DNA of 8,102 nt, from positions 1 to 8,102 of the forward strand of contig CAIJNA010000129.1 in assembly GCA_903821805.1 (NCBI GenBank), written 5' to 3'. Positions 1 to 5,111 of the stretch are shown here, in pieces. The number at the start of each line of letters is the position of its first letter. Within the stretch, counting starts at the first letter, position 1. The notes under the pieces are model-generated. The model was not told the DNA's origin and ran no database searches. It saw only the letters and a list, made by a program, of their open reading frames with translations. Source of the stretch: an uncultured Campylobacterota bacterium. Lineage in GTDB: Bacteria > Campylobacterota > Campylobacteria > Campylobacterales > Arcobacteraceae. A program made the translations under genes and the position numbers.

Positions 1-536
1 TCAAAATAAAGATTGTAATTTAAAACTTCAAAGCTTGGTTTATAAATAGAGAATGCATCTTTAATTTCATCAAGTGAAAGTATTGATTTTTCTTTTCGTG
101 TTATTTTGTAAATCTCTTTAAATGTATTTGATGTAAAAAGAACAGCTTGAAATTTTTTTGTTTTTGGAACAATATATTCTAGTAATGCAGGAAGATTTTT
201 TGACCATTGTAGCGCTGATGATGAAATAATAAGATCAAAAGACTTTTTGCATATCTCCTCTCTAAATTCATGGCTATCAAAATCAAAACATTTAACTTTT
301 AGATTTTCTTTTTTAGGGTGCAATTCACACATTTTTGAAGAAAAATCTACTGCCAAATAATTATCAAATTCCCAATTAATCTCTCTAAAAATTTGACCAG
401 ATCCGCATCCTAATTCTAATATATTTTTAGGATCATCAGTTATTTCTCTTGCAAGAGCTTTTGAAATAATTCGTTGAATGATGTTGTGATCATCGTAATC
501 TTTGGCGTATTTGGTAAATTTGTTTTCTACAGTCAT
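1..536 (-). CDS. bioC: BioC-like malonyl-ACP O-methyltransferase, 3' end outside window
   Basis: SAM-dependent class I methyltransferase. BioC methylates malonyl-ACP to open the pimelate branch of biotin synthesis in the cytoplasm. 178 codons are visible from an ATG at 534-536 (minus) to the left edge, with no stop. What is seen: SAM-binding motif I, LELGCGSGQ, at residues 40-48; an acidic residue after strand 2 (AVDFSS, 62-67); and motif IV region FDLIISSSALQW at 100-111 followed by LPALL. The 'D-L-I-S-x-A-L-Q-W' signature with the following 'L-P' is typical of BioC and separates it from generic methyltransferases. The N-terminus (F-x-K-Y-A-x-x-Y-D) also fits BioC, whose usual length is about 230-260 residues. 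No Shine-Dalgarno precedes the ATG, and the message may be leaderless. The gene diverges from secG. A paralogous methyltransferase is possible because the C-terminal part and any flanking bio genes are not visible. Confidence 0.8.
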   Translation of the reverse strand, partial: MTVENKFTKYAKDYDDHNIIQRIISKALAREITDDPKNILELGCGSGQIFREINWEFDNYLAVDFSSKMCELHPKKENLKVKCFDFDSHEFREEICKKSFDLIISSSALQWSKNLPALLEYIVPKTKKFQAVLFTSNTFKEIYKITRKEKSILSLDEIKDAFSIYKPSFEVLNYNLYF

Positions 537-542
537 ACCGGA

Positions 543-548
543 ATTTTA
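543..548 (-). promoter_or_regulatory. putative -10 box of bioC
   Basis: The minus strand reads GATAAAATTCCGG; the TAAAAT hexamer is at 543-548. With a normal 6-nt spacing the transcript would start at about 536, the A of the bioC ATG, so the mRNA would have essentially no leader. A second AT-rich hexamer, TATAAA at 551-556, is an alternative and would still leave a leader shorter than 10 nt. No -35 box is evident, which is usual for this phylum. Confidence 0.35.
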
Positions 549-571
549 TCTTTATATTAGTAAGCTTTGGA

Positions 572-577
572 TAAAAT
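572..577 (+). promoter_or_regulatory. putative -10 box of secG-frr-pyrE
   Basis: TAAAAT within GGATAAAATCCG. A transcription start near 584 would give a leader of about 23 nt containing AGGA (596-599), placed 7 nt before the secG ATG. The same GATAAAAT string occurs in inverted orientation 20 nt away for bioC, and again upstream of the RDD gene at 3056-3063. Confidence 0.45.
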
Positions 578-606
578 CCGAAAATTTAAAAATCTAGGAT
601 ATTCAA

Positions 607-981
607 ATGGCATCAACATTATTGATAGTACAACTTGTTTTGACAATACTGATAATTATCGCAGTATTATTGCAAAAAAGTTCAAGCATGGGACTTGGGG
701 CATATAGTGGAAGTAATGACACAATGTTCGGAGCAAAAGGACCTGCAAGCTTTCTTGTAAAAATTACTTTTACCCTTGGAGCATTATTTGTGATTAACAC
801 AATAGCCTTAGGTTACACATATAATTCTCAAAGACAAAAAAGTGTTGTTGATACGGCAAATGTACAAGGCTTAATCCCAACAGCACCAATAAGCGCTCCA
901 GCAGCAGTTGCTCCAGTTGCACCTACATCAAATGCCGCTGATTCAACACAAGCTATTCCAGCAGCACCATCTGGAAAATAA
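607..981 (+). CDS. secG: Preprotein translocase subunit SecG
   Basis: Accessory inner-membrane subunit of the SecYEG translocon, which stimulates SecA-driven protein export. 124 residues. Two membrane spans are visible, about 4-22 and 51-70. Between them is the conserved cytoplasmic loop LLQKSSSMGLGAYSGS continuing into T-M-F-G-A-K-G (about 21-45), the family's hallmark. Residues 85-124 form an Ala/Pro/Thr-rich, probably disordered tail that core SecG does not need. AGGA at 596-599 supports the ATG at 607. It is the first gene of a secG-frr-pyrE unit, with 59 nt between it and frr. A perfect 8-bp hairpin overlaps its stop codon and may modulate read-through into frr. Confidence 0.95.
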   Translation: MASTLLIVQLVLTILIIIAVLLQKSSSMGLGAYSGSNDTMFGAKGPASFLVKITFTLGALFVINTIALGYTYNSQRQKSVVDTANVQGLIPTAPISAPAAVAPVAPTSNAADSTQAIPAAPSGK

Positions 982-992
982 TTCCAGATTTT
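969..992 (+). terminator. hairpin over secG stop, possible attenuator
   Basis: Arms ATCTGGAA (969-976) and TTCCAGAT (982-989) form a perfect 8-bp stem with loop AATAA (977-981) that contains part of the TAA stop (979-981). It is followed only by TTTT (989-992), so as an intrinsic terminator it would be weak. Partial termination, mRNA processing or 3'-end protection of secG are alternatives. Confidence 0.45.
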
Positions 993-1040
993 GACTGCTG
1001 AGAATATAAATAAAAATCAATTTATACTCAAGGAGAAAAT

Positions 1041-1598
1041 ATGTTAAACGAAATATATAGCGAAGCAAAAGCAGCTATGGAAAAAAGTATCGAATCTTTA
1101 AAAAGAGATTATCAAACATTGAGAACAGGTAAAGTTAATCCAGCTATCTTGGATAATGTAACTGTTGATTATTATGGAAGCAAAACAGGTCTTGCTCAAG
1201 TAGCTCAGATTTTAACACCAGATGCAATTACTATTAAAATTACTCCATATGAAAAGAATTTAATTGGTGCAATTGAAAAAGCGATCACTGTAGCAAATAT
1301 TGGAGTAAATCCAAACAACAATGGAGAATGTGTTCAATTATTTTTTCCACCAATGACGGTTGATCAAAGAAAAGAAAGCGCTAAAGGTGCTAAAGTAATG
1401 ACTGATAATGCTAAGGTTGCCATTAGAAACATTAGAAAAAATAGTAATGATAAAGTAAAAAAATTACAAAAAGACAAAGTAATTTCAGATGACGAAACAA
1501 AAAAAGCAGAAGCAGAAGTTCAAAAAATAACAGATAGTTTCATTCTTAAGGCTGACGATACTTTTAAAGTAAAAGAAGCTGAAATTTTAAAAGTATAA
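1041..1598 (+). CDS. frr: Ribosome recycling factor
   Basis: Cytoplasmic factor that, with EF-G, splits post-termination ribosomes and releases mRNA and tRNA. 185 residues, exactly the family length. What is seen: domain I start LNEIYSEAKAAMEKSIESLK; the conserved R-T-G-K-V-N-P segment at 28-34; the domain II beta segment with ITPYEKN at 67-73 and FFPPMT at 101-106; and the returning helix with AIRNIRKNSNDKVKKL at 127-142. R129 and R132 sit at the positions of the arginine cluster needed for function. A strong Shine-Dalgarno, AGGAGA (1031-1036), precedes the ATG. pyrE starts 2 nt after the frr stop. Confidence 0.98.
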   Translation: MLNEIYSEAKAAMEKSIESLKRDYQTLRTGKVNPAILDNVTVDYYGSKTGLAQVAQILTPDAITIKITPYEKNLIGAIEKAITVANIGVNPNNNGECVQLFFPPMTVDQRKESAKGAKVMTDNAKVAIRNIRKNSNDKVKKLQKDKVISDDETKKAEAEVQKITDSFILKADDTFKVKEAEILKV

Positions 1599-1600
1599 TT

Positions 1601-2209
1601 ATGAATGTAGAGCAAATATATAAAGATGCATCAGCTCTTTTAGAGGGGCATTTTAAATTAAGTTCTGGTAATCATTCAAAATATTATCTTCAAAGTGCAA
1701 AAGTTCTTGAGGATCCAAAGACTGCTAAGCTTTTAGCTGACGCATTGGCTGTACAAATTAAAGAAAGTGGTATTAAGATTGACGCAGTATGTTCTCCAGC
1801 ACTTGGCGGACTTATTGCTGGATTTGCTCTTGCAACGGCCTTGGATGTAAGATTTATTTTTGCTGAACGAGTTGACGGCGAAATGAGTATCAGAAGAGGT
1901 TTTGAAGTTAAGCCAGGAGAAACATATCTTATCTGTGAGGATATTATAACAACTGGTGGAAGCGCATTAGAAGCCGCAAAACAAATAAAATTAGCAGGCG
2001 GTGAAGTTGTTGCATATGCAGCTTTAGCAAATAGAGGTTTTTGCGTGAGAAATGGCGTTCAAGGTGAGCCAAAATCAAATTGTAAATTACCTTGCGATGT
2101 TCCACTTTTTGCTTTAGCTGATTTTACATTTGAAATGTATTCTCCTGAAGACTGTCCTATGTGTAAAGATGGAAGTGTAGCCTATAAACCAGGAAGCAGA
2201 GGAAATTAA
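1601..2209 (+). CDS. pyrE: Orotate phosphoribosyltransferase
   Basis: Transfers ribose 5-phosphate from PRPP to orotate, giving OMP, in de novo pyrimidine synthesis. 202 residues. What is seen: N-terminal HFKLSSGNHSKYYLQ (17-31), which is the orotate/PRPP-loop region; PALGGLIAGFALA (66-78); the flexible loop around ERVDGEMSIRRGF (89-101); and the PRPP signature ICEDIITTGGSA (111-122). The C-terminal part carries cysteines as CKLPC (161-165) and CPMC (185-188), a tail absent from E. coli PyrE and suggestive of a metal site. No Shine-Dalgarno is seen. The ATG lies 2 nt after the frr stop, so translation is probably coupled. The last codons form the left arm of the operon terminator. Confidence 0.97.
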   Translation: MNVEQIYKDASALLEGHFKLSSGNHSKYYLQSAKVLEDPKTAKLLADALAVQIKESGIKIDAVCSPALGGLIAGFALATALDVRFIFAERVDGEMSIRRGFEVKPGETYLICEDIITTGGSALEAAKQIKLAGGEVVAYAALANRGFCVRNGVQGEPKSNCKLPCDVPLFALADFTFEMYSPEDCPMCKDGSVAYKPGSRGN

Positions 2210-2232
2210 TTTTCCCTGTTTTTTTATTTTTT
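2197..2232 (+). terminator. intrinsic terminator of secG-frr-pyrE
   Basis: CAG (2197-2199) plus GGAAA (2201-2205) pair with TTTCC (2211-2215) plus CTG (2216-2218), leaving A2200 bulged and a 5-nt loop around the pyrE stop codon. T7 (2219-2225), A, then T6 (2227-2232) follow. This is an 8-bp stem with a classic U-tract. In the opposite direction no U-tract follows, so it should act mainly on the plus strand. The T-tract overlaps the last codons and stop of the convergent pirin gene. Confidence 0.85.
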
Positions 2233-2925
2233 CATCTCAATAAACAAAATATGTGATTTAGTGAGAGCACTTATGGTTATATTTACTTCATTTATTATCT
2301 CTAAAGCATCCCCATCATTTAATTTTATCCCATTGACATCTGAAGCACCCTCAATTTGCACAAAATAAACTTGTCTGTGATTTAACATATCAAACTTTAA
2401 ATTATTTTTAGCGTCCAATTTTGAAGCATAAATATTAATATCTTGATTGATTTGTATTTTTGAATTCCCATGCTTTGAGGAAACTATGTTTAATAATTTA
2501 TTATTAAACTCATTTTCTTGATATTTATAAGAACCATAGATTGGTGCTAAATTTTTTTCTGGCGGTAAAATCCATATTTGCAAAAGTCTTAAATCGTTAA
2601 TATGACTTAGATTATATTCACTATGAATCACACCTGTTCCTGCGCTCATGTATTGAACGTTATGACATCCTAGCGTCTCGCTATTTCCCATTGAATCCAT
2701 ATGTGTTAGTTCACCCTCTACAACATAAGATATTATCTCCATATCTCTATGTGGATGCATATCAAAACCATTTTTTGGATGAATAATATCATCGTTTAAA
2801 ACTCTTAAAACACCGAAATTCAGATTATTTGGATTTCGGTATTCTGCAAATGAAAAATGAAATCTACTTTCAAGCCAACCTAGATTTGATGTGCCCATGT
2901 TTTCTTTCGATAATTTTTTTAACAT
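2224..2925 (-). CDS. Pirin family protein (YhhW-like bicupin)
   Basis: Bicupin metalloprotein of 233 residues, close to the family's usual 230-290. Pirin relatives such as E. coli YhhW oxidise quercetin in vitro, but the physiological role is usually unknown. What is seen: the N-terminal cupin has MHPHRDMEIISYVVEGELTH (56-75), then the second motif SAGTGVIHSEYN (94-105). The four metal ligands expected from YhhW (H57, H59, H101, E103) are all present at the same residue numbers, so an intact metal centre is likely. The C-terminal cupin is the degenerate half, as usual. The gene is single, opposite in strand to pyrE and to the RDD gene, and interrupts two plus-strand operons. Two inverted repeats lie upstream, suggesting regulation. 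GGA (2932-2934 region, minus strand) is a weak ribosome-binding site. Family assignment is sure; the substrate is unknown. Confidence 0.93.
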   Translation of the reverse strand: MLKKLSKENMGTSNLGWLESRFHFSFAEYRNPNNLNFGVLRVLNDDIIHPKNGFDMHPHRDMEIISYVVEGELTHMDSMGNSETLGCHNVQYMSAGTGVIHSEYNLSHINDLRLLQIWILPPEKNLAPIYGSYKYQENEFNNKLLNIVSSKHGNSKIQINQDINIYASKLDAKNNLKFDMLNHRQVYFVQIEGASDVNGIKLNDGDALEIINEVNITISALTKSHILFIEMKK

Positions 2926-2944
2926 TTTTATTCCAATTATATTA

Positions 2945-2950
2945 ATTATG
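2945..2950 (-). promoter_or_regulatory. putative -10 box of the pirin gene
   Basis: The minus strand reads TTACATAATTAATATAATTGG; CATAAT at 2945-2950 would start transcription near 2938 and leave the weak GGA ribosome-binding site inside the leader. TATAAT at 2936-2941 is the better hexamer but would give an almost leaderless message. The choice is uncertain. Confidence 0.35.
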
Positions 2951-2951
2951 T

Positions 2952-2967
2952 AATCAAAGTTTTGATT
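2952..2967. promoter_or_regulatory. inverted repeat, putative operator of the pirin gene
   Basis: AATCAAA-GT-TTTGATT is a perfect 7-bp dyad with a 2-nt centre, directly upstream of the candidate pirin -10 box (2945-2950) and so between the -10 and -35 positions. That is a standard place for a repressor to block RNA polymerase. The regulator is not identifiable and no regulator gene lies in the window. Confidence 0.4.
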
Positions 2968-2988
2968 TGTTTATCTGTGAAATAGTAT

Positions 2989-3015
2989 TCTTAAGTTGTA
3001 AGAGAAAACTTAAGA
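2989..3015. promoter_or_regulatory. 9-bp inverted repeat in the pirin/RDD divergent region
   Basis: TCTTAAGTT (2989-2997) and AACTTAAGA (3007-3015) form a perfect 9-bp dyad with a 9-nt spacer; T2988/G3016 could add a wobble. Each arm contains the palindrome CTTAAG, so half-sites may be dimeric. It lies about 50-75 nt upstream of the pirin start of transcription and about 55-80 nt upstream of that of the RDD gene. It could also form an RNA hairpin, but there is no U-tract, so it is unlikely to be a terminator. Confidence 0.4.
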
Positions 3016-3057
3016 GGATGATGTAGATCTAATTTTCCATATAAAGTAAACATGTGA

Positions 3058-3063
3058 TAAAAT
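3058..3063 (+). promoter_or_regulatory. putative -10 box of the RDD-MFS operon
   Basis: TAAAAT in TGTGATAAAATC. It matches the secG promoter string GATAAAATC. Transcription from about 3070 gives a leader of about 26 nt before the ATG at 3096. TATAAA at 3072-3077 is a weaker alternative. Confidence 0.4.
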
Positions 3064-3095
3064 CATTACATTATAAATAAGTTTAAGTGTTCAAA

Positions 3096-3587
3096 ATGGC
3101 TAGATGGAGAAATGTAAAAAATGGAAAACTTGTATCTTCAAATAAAACGCAAGCAGCAATAGAAAATAACAATTGTAATGCACTTTTAATACCAAGATTT
3201 AAAGCTTTTATAACTGATAGCTTTATGCTTTTCATGCCTCTCGTGTATATTGTTTTTTATTTTATTATGGGAAGTAGAGAAGCGTTTGCTGATGATAAAA
3301 TATCTGGTTGGGTTTATATTTTAGTTCCACATTTCGTTTCTATTGTCGCTTTTTGGTATTTTAAATCCCAAACCCCAGGGATGAAGGCTTATGAAATAGG
3401 TTTAAGTGACGCTAAAACATCAAAAACCCCTACGTTAATGCAGCTATGCGTTAGATATTTTGCAATGACATTATCTGTATTATTAATATTGCCATTACTT
3501 ATTCCTTATTTCAATAAAAATAAAAAAACTCTTTGGGATTATGCTTCGCAAACTTGCATGAAGCACCTTCCAAACGAATCGATATAA
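3096..3587 (+). CDS. RDD family integral membrane protein
   Basis: Inner-membrane protein of 163 residues; RDD proteins have no single established function, and some are linked to ion or solute transport. What is seen: a basic N-terminus RWRNVKNGK (3-11); the RDD motif R34-x-x-A37-x-x-x-D41 at the start of membrane span 1 (about 42-58); span 2 about 72-90; the family motif QTPGMKAYEI (92-101); R120 before span 3 (about 118-138); and LWDY with D148, probably the second conserved Asp. I prefer ATG 3096 to the in-frame GTG at 3087, because family members commonly begin just before the R-W-R segment and neither codon has a good Shine-Dalgarno. The stop abuts the start of the MFS gene, indicating coupled expression. 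Confidence 0.88.
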   Translation: MARWRNVKNGKLVSSNKTQAAIENNNCNALLIPRFKAFITDSFMLFMPLVYIVFYFIMGSREAFADDKISGWVYILVPHFVSIVAFWYFKSQTPGMKAYEIGLSDAKTSKTPTLMQLCVRYFAMTLSVLLILPLLIPYFNKNKKTLWDYASQTCMKHLPNESI

Positions 3588-4700
3588 ATGCTCTTTGCAA
3601 GACTAAGTAGTTTTTATTTTTTTTATTTTGCTGCCGTTGGAGTTTATATTATATTCTTACCAAAGGTTTTACAGGAGATAGGATACTCAACGTTGGAAAT
3701 AGGGATAGTTCTTGCTCTTGCTCCTTTGATGAGATTCTTAACACCATTTTTATTTCTAAAGCATATTAAACTTACCCAAAAGCTTTTCAAATTAATTTTA
3801 TTAGTGAGTGTAGGCTCATCATTTTTATTTTATGTAACAATTGAACACTTTTATCTTTTTATGTTAAATAATGCGATACTTGGTGTTTGCCTAAGCGTTC
3901 TTCTGCCTTATATCGAGCTTATTTCGATACGGGAACTAAAAAATAAATATGGAAAATCTAGGCTTTTTGGTTCAATAGGATTTGCCGTAATTGGTTTGGT
4001 CTTGGCTAAACATTTAAGTGATCCAAACATAGCACTTCACTACTATTTTGTATCTACTCTTTTTACAGCTATTATTGCTTTAAGTCTTTTGAAATATGAC
4101 GAACAAGAGTGTGAAGTTTCAAAAGCAACCGAAAATTTTTCTTTATTAAGATATTGGCCATTTTGGATTAGCTTATTTTTAATGCAGGTTAGTTTCGGTG
4201 GATATTACAACTTTTTTACAATTTATGAGCACGAACACCAAATTAGTATTGAAACAATAAGTTATTTGTGGAGTGTTGGAATATTATTTGAAGTTTTAAT
4301 GTTTTATTATCAAGCCCCACTCCTAAGATATAATTTGGTTATGATCATCAAGTTTTCTATATTAATAACTGCATTTAGATGGCTATTGCTTTATTTGTTT
4401 CCGGATTCATTATCTATTTCTTACTTCACTCAATCTTTGCATGCATTTAGTTTTGGGCTCTATCATAGTGCTGTAATTTTGTACCTCTATAAAATATATG
4501 AAAATAAAAAACTTGCTCAACAATTTATGCTTGGGGTTGCATATGGTTTTGGAGGCTTTGTTGGAGCAGTATTGGCTGGATATTTGTATGGAGAATATTT
4601 GTTTTTAGCATCAAGCATATTGTCATTATTTGCTTTCGTGTTTATGCTTAAGAAAGAAAAAGAAGTTTTGTCAATTAATAATCACTTAACAAACAAGTAA
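3588..4700 (+). CDS. MFS transporter, HcaT/LacY-like (MFS_1-like) group
   Basis: Polytopic inner-membrane secondary transporter of 370 residues with about 12 hydrophobic spans (roughly 7-25, 36-56, 67-85, 90-108, 126-142, 150-168, 190-210, 224-242, 250-272, 280-300, 312-336, 338-354). Family marks: N-terminal F-Y-F-F-Y-F-A-A-V-G-V-Y; the loop motif YGKSRLFGSIGF (121-132), equivalent to the Y-G-x-x-R-x-W/F-G-S-I-G-F signature of the HcaT/nucleoside-H+/LacY-like branch; and SLHAFSFGLYHSA (283-295), also typical of that branch. The substrate cannot be read from the sequence; HcaT's phenylpropionate assignment should not be transferred. The ATG directly follows the RDD stop with no intergenic base and no Shine-Dalgarno, so coupling is likely. 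A 66-residue membrane protein gene follows after 35 nt. Confidence 0.87.
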   Translation: MLFARLSSFYFFYFAAVGVYIIFLPKVLQEIGYSTLEIGIVLALAPLMRFLTPFLFLKHIKLTQKLFKLILLVSVGSSFLFYVTIEHFYLFMLNNAILGVCLSVLLPYIELISIRELKNKYGKSRLFGSIGFAVIGLVLAKHLSDPNIALHYYFVSTLFTAIIALSLLKYDEQECEVSKATENFSLLRYWPFWISLFLMQVSFGGYYNFFTIYEHEHQISIETISYLWSVGILFEVLMFYYQAPLLRYNLVMIIKFSILITAFRWLLLYLFPDSLSISYFTQSLHAFSFGLYHSAVILYLYKIYENKKLAQQFMLGVAYGFGGFVGAVLAGYLYGEYLFLASSILSLFAFVFMLKKEKEVLSINNHLTNK

Positions 4701-4735
4701 TACAATATGGAATATATAAACAAAAAGGATCAATC

Positions 4736-4936
4736 ATGTTAAATAATGAACCATCAATGGACAAGATAGACGATTATAATGGTATGGAATCAAAAGAAAA
4801 AAGAAGCACAGTCAATAAAATTATAATATTTTGTTTGCTCATTGGGGCTTTATTGGCCGGATTAAAGATAGCATTCAATAATCCAGGAGATTATGTTGGA
4901 ACTCCCCAAAATCCAGGAATAAACACTGCTCGATAA
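4736..4936 (+). CDS. small single-span membrane protein, unrecognised
   Basis: 66 residues; I do not recognise a family. The N-terminal 25 residues are polar and charged (MLNNEPSMDKIDDYNG, then KEKR), followed by one hydrophobic span at about 29-46 (IIIFCLLIGALLAG core) and a short tail FNNPGDYVGTPQNPGINTAR with two N-P turns. Positive residues (K20, K22, R23) lie before the span and the tail is nearly neutral, so the N-terminus is probably cytoplasmic and the Pro/Gly tail periplasmic. A good Shine-Dalgarno, AAGGAT (4725-4730), supports the ATG at 4736 over internal ATGs at codons 8 and 17. It lies 35 nt after the MFS gene and is probably the last gene of that operon, though TACAAT at 4701-4706 could be its own -10. 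It is a real gene on ribosome-binding-site and composition grounds; the function is unknown. Confidence 0.7.
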   Translation: MLNNEPSMDKIDDYNGMESKEKRSTVNKIIIFCLLIGALLAGLKIAFNNPGDYVGTPQNPGINTAR

Positions 4937-4965
4937 TATTCAAAATCAACTTATTTCATGAATTA

Positions 4966-4998
4966 TTGAAATTAATCTTACAAGAGACTTAATTTCAA
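4966..4998 (+). terminator. 10-bp stem-loop after the MFS operon
   Basis: TTGAAATTAA (4966-4975) and TTAATTTCAA (4989-4998) are perfect complements. The interior can pair further (TCT 4976-4978 with AGA 4983-4985, loop TACA), leaving a 3-nt bulge. Only CTTCCTTT follows, so the U-tract is poor. It sits 30 nt after the 66-residue protein gene and just upstream of the rplM promoter region, so it could be a weak terminator, a 3'-end stabiliser, or a DNA operator near the rplM promoter. Confidence 0.5.
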
Positions 4999-5009
4999 CT
5001 TCCTTTAAG

Positions 5010-5015
5010 TATACT
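5010..5015 (+). promoter_or_regulatory. putative -10 box of rplM-rpsI
   Basis: TATACT in the 10-bp palindrome AAGTATACTT (5007-5016). Transcription from about 5022 would give a leader of about 90 nt before rplM. TACTAT at 5021-5026 is a weaker alternative. No -35 box is evident. Confidence 0.4.
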
Positions 5016-5021
5016 TTAACT

Positions 5022-5111
5022 ACTATTCCGCACAAACTTATAGGGAAATGCTAAAGACAAGTGCTTTAATGTTTTGCTTTGGTCAAACAAAAAAATCAAA
5101 AGGAGAACTCG
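5022..5111 (+). promoter_or_regulatory. untranslated leader of rplM-rpsI
   Basis: A probable leader of about 90 nt, long compared with the other leaders in the window. It contains a small possible stem, TAAAG (5052-5056) with CTTTA (5064-5068), and the Shine-Dalgarno AGGAG (5101-5105). In other bacteria L13/S9 transcripts are autoregulated by L13 through the leader; no recognised leader motif is identifiable here, so control of this kind is only a possibility. Confidence 0.3.

Noticed and set aside
603..800. 65-codon open frame on the minus strand over secG
   Set aside because: It is fully antisense to a firmly identified secG, with no ribosome-binding site and no recognisable family.
2224..2925. 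Pirin gene as a horizontally acquired island
   Set aside because: It interrupts two plus-strand operons and is Asn/Ile-rich, but base use is similar to other weakly expressed genes here and there are no flanking repeats or mobility genes.
3087..3095. GTG 3087 as start of the RDD protein
   Set aside because: It adds only three residues; ATG 3096 precedes the basic R-W-R segment usual at the N-terminus, and GTG has no better ribosome-binding site.
5079..5111. Upstream in-frame TTG start for rplM adding 11 residues
   Set aside because: The extension is Lys/Gln/Asn-rich, has no ribosome-binding site and is not expected in L13, while AGGAG lies 6 nt before ATG 5112.
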